Shown here piece by piece: positions 21,395-33,024 of a stretch of 64,000 nucleotides of DNA (positions are counted from its first letter, which is position 1; every line of letters starts with the position of its first letter). A program made the position numbers and the translations under genes. The stretch comes from Dioscorea cayenensis subsp. rotundata (taxonomy: Eukaryota > Streptophyta > Magnoliopsida > Dioscoreales > Dioscoreaceae): positions 620,001 to 684,000 of the forward strand of contig NC_052487.1 of NCBI RefSeq assembly GCF_009730915.1. Direction: 5' to 3'. Below the pieces are notes generated by a model that made no database searches, was not told where the DNA came from, and was given only the letters and a program-made list of their open reading frames with translations.

Positions 21395-24300
21395 ACTCAA
21401 AAATTCTATTGCTAAGTAAGATATAATTAAAAACCTACTTAATTAAATTTCTTTGCCTTAATTAAAAACTATGTAAGTACATGACATGGTTTGTGTGGCT
21501 TGTTTTGTCTTCAAGTGTACTCTGATTTAAATCTCATGGTAATTAATATCATTTGAAAGACCTAATTACCTTTAATTCAAATGTTATATATAAAGGTCTA
21601 GTCAAAGATTAAGTATGAGTTTTGTTCATTAATTACCACTACTATATATATGTATATATATCACACATGTAAGCAGCTAGCTAGCCTTGTGGATATTAAA
21701 CCTCATTAGTTACTTAGTAAGATGATCATCATAATATACATATATGCTGGAAGATCTCTTAATATATATACCTAGACAAGTTTTGTTTTTTTGTAGCTGA
21801 TCATAATTAATTAACACCTTATGTTTCTTTGTTTAATACTTGATTTTTCATATTTAGTGCAATTACTCCTCAACTTCCCCTATTGATCCTGAAGCTAGAA
21901 GAGCTAGATATTGTTTCCCAGGTGAGAGTGTATATATTTTAATGATAGAATTAAATATGAGTGAAATGTTTCATCAATCAGTAGAACTCTTAGATCTATT
22001 TGATGTGACTCTGAATATCAGCATTGCATATCATGTAGGTCTTTTCACAATGAACTCTACATCATTGTGATCTATTCATCTTCATGCTTTGTTGAATTAT
22101 AAATATATATTTTTTTTAAAATGCACTTTTCGTTCACTTTTGGGTCATGACAATAGGAACCACAACAATGTTATCACTTTTTTCCTTCCCTTCCCTCTCT
22201 CCCTATATATAATACACGCACACACATCCCTTGCTGTTCATATATACACACATGCATGCTGTGCAGTTAGTCACAAGTTGCTTGATTATTAAGAATTTTT
22301 TTTTTTTTAATGTCCAAGGATGAAGCTCTTGACAAGAAATATTGCAGTTCAAAGTTATGCTAATATATATAATTAAGCTGGCTTTCTACCGTATATATAT
22401 ATAGATATATATATATATATATATATGGCTATCAAACATTGATGAGAAGTAGGCAATCCATCAGTGTGTCCTAGCCTTCCACTTTGCATTGCAGATTATG
22501 TCTTGTGCATGTGTGTGTACTCATCTCAAACTTTATTGACTATCAGAGTTTGATGGCAGAGATTGGACAGCTAGCTAGTCCAATGACTTTGTTGACCACC
22601 ACCAAGGTGTAGGAAGCTAGCCACACTATCCTAGCTATTATATTTATATATATCTTAGTTAATTAGCTTCTATTAGTCTGGTTGAATCCTAATTTAATGG
22701 TGGATTTCGTTACTTTCGCTTCCATTAATCAAAAAATTAAACATATATAAATATATGTGATTGCCTTGGTTAACAAATGAGTCTCTCTCTTCTTTTTTTT
22801 TTTTTTAAGATATACATGCATCAATTAAGTATTGCTCTCCATAGTTTAGTGTTCCTAGATTATTGATTAATTAATGTGTTCTTCTATTTAATGAGATCAG
22901 GAATTAAAGCTCTACAGTACTACTTCATCTTTAAATGAGTGGTATGTATGGTCACTCTAAATCGGTTTGATGTTCTTGGGTTATTCGTTAATGTGGTGTT
23001 CTTCAATTTCATGCTGCCTTAATTACTTTTATGTTAAACACCATATATGCATAAACTCCTGGCTAGAATGAAATATATACTGATTAACATATAGTAATTG
23101 TCTTAATTTCCTCTGCTTCTAATCCCAAGATATATATGTATATATATGAAATGAGTGTACTGAAATGTGAGCACACCATATTTGTTGATGTCTTCTTCAA
23201 TGTGGAGAGGACTAAAGGAAACATGGCATGCTGATAAATGCATAGACACATCAATCACAGAAACCAAAATGGTTCAAATCTTTAAACTGTATATCTATGT
23301 GCTCATTCTGAATATAATATATATCTGGTTGATCACCATGACGTGAATATATATAGGAATTACTCTTCTCTCTCTCTCTGATCTCTCTCTCAAAAATCAA
23401 CTTTGCATGTGTAGTTACAAAGAAATCAGAAAATACTAGTATTTTTCTTGATGATATCTCTCTCAAAAATCAACTTTGCATGAATACTCTTAAAATCACT
23501 TCTTTTTGTCCTTTAACTAACTCACCGAGAATATACTTTTAGCTACGTCAAAGGCTTTATATATATATATATATATAATAAAAAGAGAAGGAGAGTGACT
23601 TATAACAATTATATACTCCCGAATTGCCTTGTACTGGATTTACTGAAACCAATGAACAATTAACAAACATATTTCATGGCATCACTTGATCATCAGATAA
23701 AGGCAAAGCTCATGGAATAGTTTGAATGCACAAGTCCTACACCAACGGTTATGTATCTGTTCAAAAACTGTTCAACTTATAAAGATGTGTCTCATAATAC
23801 ATATATACCAAAGCCTTTGCTGTAGATATATCTACGAAAGAATATTCACTGCCAGAAGAGGGTTGGCTACATCCTGACCAAGGAAATTCTGACAGGTACT
23901 TTGGGTCAACCAATCTTTTACCAAGTAAAGAATTCATAGTACTTTTTGTGTTTTTCATTCCATAACATGAGTGCTTTATATAAACTTTCTGACATGAAGC
24001 AGTGAGACTTATAAATGAGATAAAAAAAGGTTAACTCATTCTCATTAGCTAGGGAATTAACTAACTTTAAACTTGAGATCAGTTTATATATATATATATA
24101 TATCTGCATGGTTAATAACTTTATTGTTATGTTTAATTTCATCATGCATCTTTAGCTCACTTATCCAATAATATATATCTCAATGTACGTAATATTAATG
24201 TGAATGAGTACTGTATAAATGACATATATAATAGTATAACAAAAGCTTGTTGCTTTCATATTTGAAGGCAAAACTACAGTATCTGATATACTGAAATAAC

Positions 24301-26985
24301 TGTTTATATGCACATAATAGAGAAAGTGATTTGTTTTGATGATTTTTTTACTATTGATGAACATTGTATAGCAATTGTACATGTGTTTGGAGGTACATGT
24401 GGGTCTTGAGGATTTGACACAACAATAAAATTTTTTTTTTTTGAACATTTCACTATTTCAGTCCAAGAGAGAGAGAGAGAAAGAATTACATTCACAACCA
24501 CAAGAAATGTAAAGATAGGCAAAAAAAGAAGGAAATTAATGAAAATGAAAAACAGATATTGGAGGGAATTAAAGGGGTTGGTTGGGGTTTTATATGTGGA
24601 GAATTTTGGCGGGAGAGAAGAGGGGGTTACCTCAATCACAACGCCAATTCCTCGGCAACGACCCCACAATACTCTTTTTGCAATCAACTCTTCACATCGG
24701 CAAAAGATCGGCCCGTGTTTAAAGCCGTGCGGACGATCACAACGGATATCCCACTGTCGGGCTACGCTCACCATCGGTCACTTTAAGCCATCATTTTTTT
24801 TTTTAATGAATAACCCACTAACAATAATAAATGAGAAGTATCAAGCCATCAAGATATATCTATATATATATTTCACTCTCTGACTCTTTTCAATGCGTGT
24901 AGTATATATATATATATATATATGTGGACCAGTCATCTATTAATGTTAGTAGATATTGGTTGATAATTTATTTATAAATATCTATTTATCAACCATTAGA
25001 TTTGAATCAAATGATTTCAGATCATCTGTTCCAATAAACAGTAATTTATGAATAATCCAAGCAATAGTATGAAATAGGATGAACAATGTTAAAACAGTGA
25101 AATGTGATATGTATAGTATCTTTATCTCAACAGTTCAATCAAGATCGCAACAATAATATAATAACTCACACCAATTTATTCTTATTTGCACTCTCTCTCT
25201 TTTGGACACTCTAGGAAATTCACAAATAATCTATTATATATATATATATGTTTTATTCTAATGAAAAACTTTATTTAAAAAAAAATTATACAAATATATA
25301 TATACACCACAATTATGACAAAAGTTTATTGGTATTTAACTCCTATGCAGAAAGTCAAAGTTCTAGTTCTTCTCAATATATAATTGAAATATAATAAAAG
25401 TGCATGTGGAAAAGCTTGTTCATAACAGCAATATTTATACACAACATTTATAAATTTCTCATTTCAGAGGAACGCTTAAAATTTATAACATAAATGTATG
25501 TATATCTTTTAATTGGCTTTTAATAGTGTTATTGTATTTAAAAAAAAATTACATTTAATTAATATAAAAAATAAAAATAAAAAATCACATCTTTTGGTTT
25601 GTGGTTGTTTTGGTATGCTTCATCCCTGATGACAGCTGCCCTCCTCTTGTGTTTGTTTCTCGGTTATATATATATATATATATATTTATTTTATTTTTTC
25701 ACTTGATTAGTATGAGATTTCTTTATTTTTTTTAAATAAATATATGATTTATTTATATTATTAAAAAAATAAGAAAGCTATATATATATTTTTTTATAAT
25801 ATAGATAAATTATTTAACATATTTTATTATTATTATATCTCAATCATGCATTGTTAACAAGGCAAAATCTCAACTTTATGTATGAAAATTAGTTTAATTT
25901 TATGAAATAAAAATATTTAAAATAAATTGAGGGAGAAGAGATGAAGGTTAGGCAACCGCTGATCTGACGACCCAAGGGGGTGGGCTTCTTTACTTTATCC
26001 AAGTTGGAGTCTGACTCATGTACAGTAGTACTTACTACGGTGTGTCTCTTTGATCACTGGCGCACTTGAGCGGATGGATTGAACACCAGCCAGCCTTTCA
26101 TCTCAGTTTTCCCCCGTGTGCGTGCGTGAGTGCGTGCGTGTGGGCGAGCGTGCAACTTATGGTCTTCAGGACCCACAAATTCAGAGCCTTTTGCATTTGC
26201 ATGAGACTGAACCAAATGTGACTTGTTGTCGTACTCTTCTTCTTTGCACTCAATTAATGCACCTCTCTTTGGCTTCCTGCTTTATTATCAATTTTGGCAA
26301 AACATACATATAATTTATATATATATATATAAATATATGTGTCACTTCATACTCATTATAAACTTTAAGATAAATGTATGTTACTTGAGCTTTCACTTTT
26401 ATTTATTCAAGTCATCATCAGAGACTAGCATGCATTGGGTTTGGTTCGGTTCTCTTTTTGGTTCACAGAGGTATCCATTACCTTTTTGACTCTCTGCTTG
26501 TTTGAGTTAAAATGAATCTATAAAGAAAGAGTTGAAAGACACTTTTCTTTTTCTTATTTTTATTTTTATTTTTATTTTTTTTTTTTGTGTTAAAATCAAA
26601 CGATGAGAAGAAAGGAGGCCCATGAAAGTCCTGAACACCAATAATAGTAAGTACTATGAATGAGTGGGTTGGTGACATAAAGAGCAACTCAAAACAATTG
26701 GCTACTCCCTGGCAAACTATATTCACAAAGGACATAGTCAGCTTTTAAATTAATTCATTGCCTTCACTCCATGGTACGTTGATTAAAATTCTGGATTGCC
26801 AGCCCACATATTATGGGCTGTTGTAGAAAGAAATAGGCCACAAACTATGTAAGAAGGCCCATTTAAGGATCAACACTGACAACCAAACGGATTCCGAGGG
26901 AACAACACACCACAAGCAGCCAAAACTTAAAAAACGTTGACAACCCTGAGAAGCCATATCCTCAAAGGCCTAAAACACAACAACA
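21395..26985. other. 5.6-kb AT-rich gene-free interval between LOB and oleosin genes
   Basis: No gene was recognised. (TA)n tracts occur at 22392-22426, 23558-23577, 24903-24922 and 25665-25685, with T/A homopolymers around 22,790 and 24,430. A local duplication of CTCTCTCAAAAATCAACTTTGCATG appears in two copies at about 23386-23410 and 23459-23481. One GC-rich island (24600-24786) stands out and is listed separately. A second more balanced stretch, 25,930-26,270, contains GTGCGTGCGTGAGTGCGTGC-like sequence and has no coding signal that I trust. Confidence 0.6.
24600..24786. other. Unexplained GC-rich island with an open minus-strand frame
   Basis: About 180 bases of balanced to GC-rich, non-repetitive DNA lie within several kilobases of AT-rich desert. 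On the minus strand it reads from ATG at 24774 as MVSVARQWDIRCDRPHGFKH, continuing through a Cys-rich stretch (FCRCEEL, GRCRGIG) to a possible GT donor near 24630. The + strand frame is also open. I do not recognise a protein family, snRNA, snoRNA or miRNA precursor. It could be an exon of an undetected gene, a non-coding RNA or a transposon fragment. Confidence 0.35.
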
Positions 26986-26992
26986 TGTCCCC

Positions 26993-27060
26993 CATGCAAG
27001 TCCCCACGTAAACACCTGTCCAAATCCTCACACGTGTCACACCACTCCTTCCCTTATAAA
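26993..27060 (+). promoter_or_regulatory. Oleosin core promoter: RY, ABRE and TATA
   Basis: Three seed-promoter elements sit in order: CATGCA (RY core, 26993-26998), CACGTGTC (ABRE/G-box, 27031-27038) and TATAAA (27055-27060). The start codon follows 74 bases after the TATA box, implying a short leader. RY plus ABRE is the standard binding combination for ABI3/FUS3/LEC2 B3 factors and ABI5-type bZIPs. This agrees with maturation-phase, ABA-responsive seed expression. Confidence 0.75.
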
Positions 27061-27133
27061 ACCCTCTCACCCTTCTCCCTCTCCTTCTCCATCTCCTTCT
27101 TTACCACCTTCATATCAAAGACTTAATCTTGAA

Positions 27134-27610
27134 ATGGCTGAGCATGAAGGACAGCGGCAGCATGCACGGTACCAACAGGAGGGCATGAAGGGCATACTGC
27201 CAGATAAGGGCCAAGGTCCTTCAGCTTCAAAGGTGCTGGCAGTGGCTACATTACTCCCAGTGGGAGGCACACTTTTGGGCCTCTCAGGTGTTACTCTGGC
27301 TGGGACTGTGCTAGGCCTTGCGGTGGCCACGCCACTGTTCTTGCTGTTCAGCCCAGTGCTCGTGCCGGCGGCCATAACGATAGGGCTGGCCGTGCTTGGG
27401 TTTCTGACTTCCGGAGCATTTGGTCTGACTGCACTCTCAGCTTTGTCATGGATCTTGAACTATCTTCGGCGTGCTCGAATGCCAGAGCATATGGAGCACG
27501 CGAAGCGGCGCATGGCGGAGGCGACAGGGCAAGTTGGACAGCGGGCTAGGGAGGCCGGTCAGGCAATGCAGTCTAAGGTTCAGGAAGGTGGCGGTGTTCG
27601 TAGGGAGTAG
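27134..27610 (+). CDS. Oleosin (seed oil-body structural protein)
   Basis: This intronless 158-aa protein coats seed lipid droplets and stops them merging. It has the three oleosin parts. A short polar N-terminus runs to about residue 30. A long uninterrupted hydrophobic hairpin (about residues 32-105) follows, with the proline knot [12 protein letters not shown] near its middle. The C-terminus is amphipathic and basic ([20 protein letters not shown], then a Gln/Gly-rich tail). The size fits the low- to mid-mass seed oleosins. L- versus H-form was not decided. Coding GC is much higher than the surrounding DNA. The start at 27134 follows a good TATA/ABRE promoter and has no upstream alternative. 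Confidence 0.95.
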   Translation: MAEHEGQRQHARYQQEGMKGILPDKGQGPSASKVLAVATLLPVGGTLLGLSGVTLAGTVLGLAVATPLFLLFSPVLVPAAITIGLAVLGFLTSGAFGLTALSALSWILNYLRRARMPEHMEHAKRRMAEATGQVGQRAREAGQAMQSKVQEGGGVRRE

Positions 27611-27657
27611 ATAATTAATAAGTTATGTTGTGTTTGTTGGTCTTTTATGCAAAATGT

Positions 27658-27663
27658 AATAAA
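27658..27663 (+). terminator. Poly(A) signal of the oleosin gene
   Basis: AATAAA begins 48 bases after the oleosin stop codon, within GTAATAAAAAAAGG, and is followed by a TG-rich stretch (TGTGTATGTCTGTGTCTGTC). This is the usual layout of a plant 3' end. It lies before the convergent WD40 gene ends at 27894. Confidence 0.6.
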
Positions 27664-27893
27664 AAAAGGGTACTGTATCCTTCACCTGAGTGATCTGAAG
27701 TGGTTGTTGCATGTGTATGTCTGTGTCTGTCTGTGTGTATTTCTTGTAAATGAGTTTGGTTAATATTTTAAGTGTTTTGAGTTGTGTAAATGGATTATAC
27801 CATTCAAGCACTGCAATTAATTATTCTAAAGTTTATAGTTTCATAGTTGTAGTACACATTCTTAATGGGGAGGAGGAGGAGGAGGAGGAACCT

Positions 27894-30800
27894 TTAGTTT
27901 TCATTCCTGGGATCTGGGGCTGCTGCTGCTGCTGTTTCAGCGCCGCTGGTGGCCTCATCGCCGCGCTTGGACTCGTCGGGAATCCAGAAGGTGAGGACTG
28001 AGGATGCAGCGGCGAACATGGCCCTACGAGGAGCCCATTTCAAGCATGTTGCAAAGCCAATGTGGCTGTTCCAGCAGGCTACCTGCAAACATTGTCAAAA
28101 CAGAGCACACCGAAATTTGTTAAGTATACACATGAAAATAAACCATTTTTGAGTAGAAAAAAATATGCTAATATTTACCTCATTCCGCCCGTTGATATTC
28201 CAGGCGTGCAAGGTTCCATCTCCAGACCCTGTAATTATTGTATAATGGTGTTACGCAACGCTAGAAATAGCAAATATTATAAAGTAGTTGGATGGTTAGT
28301 TAACAACAGTGTTACTAGATTACTTATATGAAAATTTTAATAATAGTTAACTAGCACTAGAAGTGCTCATAGTTAATATAATAATGGTTATAAAGCAAGA
28401 TTATTAATAAAAGTCTTACAGAAGTTAGATAAAGATTAGAACAACTAACATTTACATAACTAAGCAATACAAACAGTAGCATATTAATTAGAATCTAATA
28501 CTCGATAGTTTTATACGTGCAGTTATGTAATGTATAACTAAATTTTTTAGTATATATAACAAGATCAATAGTGATATACCAGTTGAGTACCAAGACTTCT
28601 ATAGTTGCACAGTGATGAAGTTTAAAAGTCATGCAATACAAAGATGACAGTATTGGCCCTATTGGGTATAGGACTATGGTTACTATACATGAGTTGTATA
28701 AGAACATTACGTTACAGTTGTCAGGTAATTCATATAAAAAATCTAACAGTTATATACTAGCAATATAATTGAGGTACAAGAATGAATCTAGATGATCATA
28801 TTGAGAATGTATCCATAAAAAAGATGAATTGGAAGAATTTGTTAATAGGTAAGTACAGTTCAGCCATAGCCAAGAGGTCATTTTTAATGCTCTCCGAGAG
28901 CGACAACCACCTTCACAAACTTACATCACAAGATAGAATGATTGGACAACACCTGAATTCTAGAAATCAAAAATAAAGAACACGGATGGGATGTGTGACC
29001 TTACCTGACACAACATACTGCCCATCAGGGGTAAAAGTAGCCTCAGTTGACATAGATGGGGATGGTTCCAAGCTGAACCCACATCGCTGCATATGAGAAC
29101 AATAAAACCTCATTCTCAGCTCAAAGTCATGAAGGCAATGAAAAAGTTACAGCAAGAAATAAAAAAAGTATTAGTGGGGAAAACCCAGAAAGATAAAGGT
29201 CAAATATTATCGCCAATTGAAAAGAACCATCAGGTACTAGACATGCAAATTCAAGTACATTATGCAGGCTTTGTAAATCATACACAACTTAAATAAGAGA
29301 ACATTTGGCACTATAGGGAAAAACAAAGAATGTTCACAGACATTTCATCAGCAAATTATTGCATATTACAAGTAATCTATAATTCAATGTCTCTAATGAC
29401 CATCTATTTTTTGTAGGATGAAGCAATAAAATGATGATGCAAGATATTGGGATAGTGTGCAGGAGATATGCTTTACTTCAATCTTCACAGAAAAAATACA
29501 GTATGATGAGTCTTCCAATAAATGACAAATTACCTTTTCTCCACCATAAGCATCAAGAACATATATGTTATTGTTTGTTGTTGTTAAAAGCATAGACTTG
29601 CCATCGTTACTGAACTTTATATCACAGACCTCAGCTGTATCACCACCCACTAAGAATGTGTCAAATGGACCCTGTAAGAAACAGAACAGAAGCATATAAT
29701 CATCATGTATAGATGGCGTCAAATGGATGACTGAATGTGGTCTTCAAAGACAGACCTTGTCATATGAGCGGGAGTCAAATAGCTTAATGGCACCCCCTTC
29801 CATTGCTACAGCAAAAACCAGGCCTTGTTGATCATAAGCAACAGTAGGTCTACCACGCAACCGCAAAATGCCCTGGGAAAAAAATCAGTGACAATAATTC
29901 ATAATGAGATTAAAAAAAATAATAAAAAAAAAAAAAATAAGACTGATTTTCTATTCATTCATGTTGCTCAAACATGCGAACCCAATCAAACACTTGTTAA
30001 ACAATATCAACAAGCAGAAACTCTTACCTGGCATGCATTCACCCGGAGATCCCATATTCTCACAGTATGATCAAGGGAGCCAGACATGAAGCTATCATTG
30101 ACAGGAGACATGCAGAGGGAAACAACTCTACAGACAAACAAGCAAGATAACAAATTAGCAGAACATGCAGTAGTGAGCGAGGAAAAAACATCTTGCAAAA
30201 GTTGAATTACCAAATCCAACAGAATCACCACCTCTCTTTGTGCCCTTTGAAGTAGCGAAGACATCGATTGTCATACATGGAAAGATATCTCAATGATTCT
30301 GTTGTAAAAAAATAGCAAAAGCAAAAGCATGCCATGAGTTCATATGAACAATATATCAAAAAGTTTTTAAACAAATAATCCATTCAAAGACATGCACCAC
30401 CTGTTGAAGCCGAATTGTATCTTGAAGAACATATAATGGAGCTCGGGTGGTGTGTGAAACATACTCGATCTGCTCCATGCTTCTTGTGATATGTAGTCTT
30501 CAACAAACTGCACGAAGAAGCAACATTTCTCAGTAAATCAAATTGGCAACATAGTTAAATTGGCAACATAGTTGATTCAGAGTAATTGATATTCACTCAC
30601 TAACAAAACAACGAACTAAATAATATGAAAAATTAGAGGATTAAACAAACTCAAATTCTGAATAACATCAGTTGCAATGCAACAAAGGCAACTGATATAA
30701 CTCCAACAAAAGGGCATACTCACGATGCAGTGGCGATATTGTAAAGTCGGACAGAATCATCCTCACTGGCAGTGATCAACAGATCTTCTGTGCGATGGAA

Positions 30801-31204
30801 ATCAAGTGAACTAATGTTCCCTTCCTGACGCGCAAAAACAACAAGGCCAATGAAAAAAATTACATCTTCAACAACTATAAGCACAAGAAAACTCATCAAT
30901 AATCAACACAACAATGAATCTAATAAATAAACTATTTTTTCCACATAATTTAGACATTAATGTTTTCAAATGCTCATCAATCATCAATTTATGGAGAACC
31001 TTTCATTGGACCTCTCAAAGCATAAAGGTAAAAACCACGGCCAAATCTAAGAGGGAAAAGAAGAGCAAACATTCCAATCTATGAAAAAAAAAGAACTTTT
31101 GGAAATCAATAATCGGGAGAATATCAAGAACACACGTAGTCGGTGAAGACGGCGCCAATGGCCATGGAGTGCACCATCTCGTCGTCCAGCTCCATGATCG
31201 ACAT
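27894..31204 (-). CDS. APRF1: WDR82/Swd2-type WD40 protein (APRF1/S2L)
   Basis: This is a WD40 scaffold homologous to yeast Swd2 and animal WDR82, a subunit of COMPASS-like H3K4 methyltransferase and of polyadenylation/phosphatase complexes. In Arabidopsis, APRF1 (S2La) and S2Lb affect flowering. Ten exons: 31204-31136, 30824-30724, 30507-30398, 30298-30232, 30127-30028, 29872-29756, 29671-29534, 29086-29005, 28228-28179 and 28082-27894. They total 1,023 bases (340 aa) with closed phases. Diagnostic blocks are [100 protein letters not shown] and [14 protein letters not shown] repeats span nearly the whole chain. The tail is Ala/Pro-rich and its 3' UTR contains (GGA)n. Intron 8 is long (776 bases). 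APRF1 and S2Lb cannot be told apart here. Confidence 0.93.
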
Positions 31205-33024
31205 GGCTTTCCCTTTCTCCTTCCACAGCCTGGAGCATCAGTATAAAGCTCGAAAGAGTTGGGGTGATACGATAACGGAGCCCTATGTGAATCCGAACCC
31301 GTTAACGAAGCCGGGTCCGATTTGTTAGTTGTTACCCCTCTAAATCATAGCGAAAAAATTAAGCATAAAATATAAAATTACAGATATAATTACATCGATT
31401 TTTTTTTAATAAATTATGATTTATTTATTTTATAAAAAAATTATAGAAATTAGCCACACCCGCCATAATATTTATTGAGGTAATAAAAGAAAATATTAGA
31501 AAAAAGGTTTTATTTATTTTCTTAATTATATTTAAATATTTTGGTTTTGTTATATTATTATTAGTTTTTTTTTTTGGAACAAAAGAGGTGAAAGGCTGAT
31601 GTATGCTCTCTTGTTTTAATTGTAATGGTTTATCCATCTTTTAAAAATAAAAAACACAAAAGAGCTAGAAGCTAAAGAAAAAAATATATAGACATAGAAA
31701 ACTAAAAACAAAAATACCTTCTAGAATACATTTCTTTGTGTTAATTTAGACCGCCTAAGCCTGTAAATAAAAAGATTTATTCTGTCATGGCTTCGAAAGG
31801 GTATCTGCAGTGTTTGTTATGCTATTGAAAACTTAAAAGACATCAATATTCAACAATAAATATTAACAAAAGCGTAAAATTATGCTATTTATGATAATTT
31901 TAAATAAAGATTATTAATTTATAAGATAATTAATAGTATATAATATTAAAATTATTTTTGATTTCAAGTTGTATAAAAAATCATTTTATTGAAATATTAA
32001 TTTTTAATAATTCTTCATCCTACCTATATTAAAATTAATTTGATTCACTCCGATATCTCAAACATGAAACATGATTATATTTGATAAAGAATATCATATT
32101 AATCTTATAATAACTTTTTGATTTTTTAAAAATGAATTTAGCTAAGAACTTGCATGATCCATTTAATTTATAAGGGAGCATATTTGTTTTATATCACACA
32201 AACCTCCTTTCTATCTTTTGCACACATATTTTATTAAAAATGTGTACGAATGTCATGATCTAGCCACATTCTTGAAATCTTAAAAGTAAGTTGATTTAAT
32301 CTTATTAACACATTTTAATTTTAGCATAACCATAGTTATCAACTTTTATCAATCTAATTTAGATTTATGAAAAGCCTTAAATAAAAAAAATAAAAAATCA
32401 TGTCCTTAGAAAAGTGTATGTAGATATGTAGCCTTTAAAACGATTTATTCTCTAATTTAAAACCTTTAAAAAAAATTTAGAAATATTACAATAAAAAACA
32501 AGTTGATAATAAATATAAAGAACAATTCTTTTATATAACCACATATTCATATTATTATTTTTCAACTATTTGAATTTTTTTTAAGCTTATATTATTTATT
32601 TATATATTTTGTCTTCATATATGTTTAACCACAATTAAAAACATTTTTAAATGAGTAGCAAGGAAAATTGGTTTTTCAACCCCTAGTATAATTTTTGTAA
32701 GGGTTTTTTTAAAAGAAATCTAAAAATTCTGTCATAAAAATTCAATTGAAAAACCCAATTGACCAGCACATCTTTTGTAAGAAGATTGATCTTTTAACTA
32801 ATTAGACTAAGATTGAAATCAAACCCTTGCATTATAATATGATATATTTAATCTATTGATTTTAGGATTAAAGTCAATTATGGTATGCAAGTAAAGTAAA
32901 GGACGATATATTTTATTGCTTGATCAGGGATCAGGTTCCAAGTACAGGAACATATCGACTTAACAAAGTAATGCACAAACCGTGTCAAGTGTCAAACAGA
33001 GTTACTATTTGAGCATGATCTGAT
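31205..33024. other. AT-rich interval between the APRF1 start and the RST1 end
   Basis: About 1.8 kb of strongly AT-rich DNA. It should hold the APRF1 promoter on the left and the RST1 3' UTR on the right. A 68-base LINE tail with a TSD lies at 31588-31655. Nothing else was recognised. Confidence 0.65.
31588..31655 (+). mobile_element. Extremely 5'-truncated LINE tail
   Basis: A 68-base insertion is flanked by a direct 9-base repeat ACAAAAGAG (31579-31587 and 31656-31664). It contains TAATGGTTTATCCATCTTTT, similar to the 3' end of the LINE at 10273-11205 (AGTGGTTTATCCACTTTTTC), and ends in an A-rich tail. The TSD, A-rich tail and shared terminus together indicate target-primed reverse transcription that stopped almost at once. 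No coding sequence is present. Confidence 0.6.

Noticed and set aside
24304-24774. A 156-aa minus-strand protein as a real gene
   Set aside because: Only the first 50 or so residues have coding-like composition. The rest is Phe/Leu-rich translation of AT-rich DNA, so only the island itself is reported.
15214-26985. Conserved microRNA or trans-acting siRNA precursors in the LOB flanks
   Set aside because: I looked for common plant miRNA words (miR156, 159, 160, 164, 166, 167, 169, 171, 172, 390, 393-399, 408) and saw none with a plausible hairpin.
27134-31204. Functional link between the convergent oleosin and APRF1 genes
   Set aside because: They end 284 bases apart on opposite strands, but the families are unrelated and no overlap of coding sequence exists.
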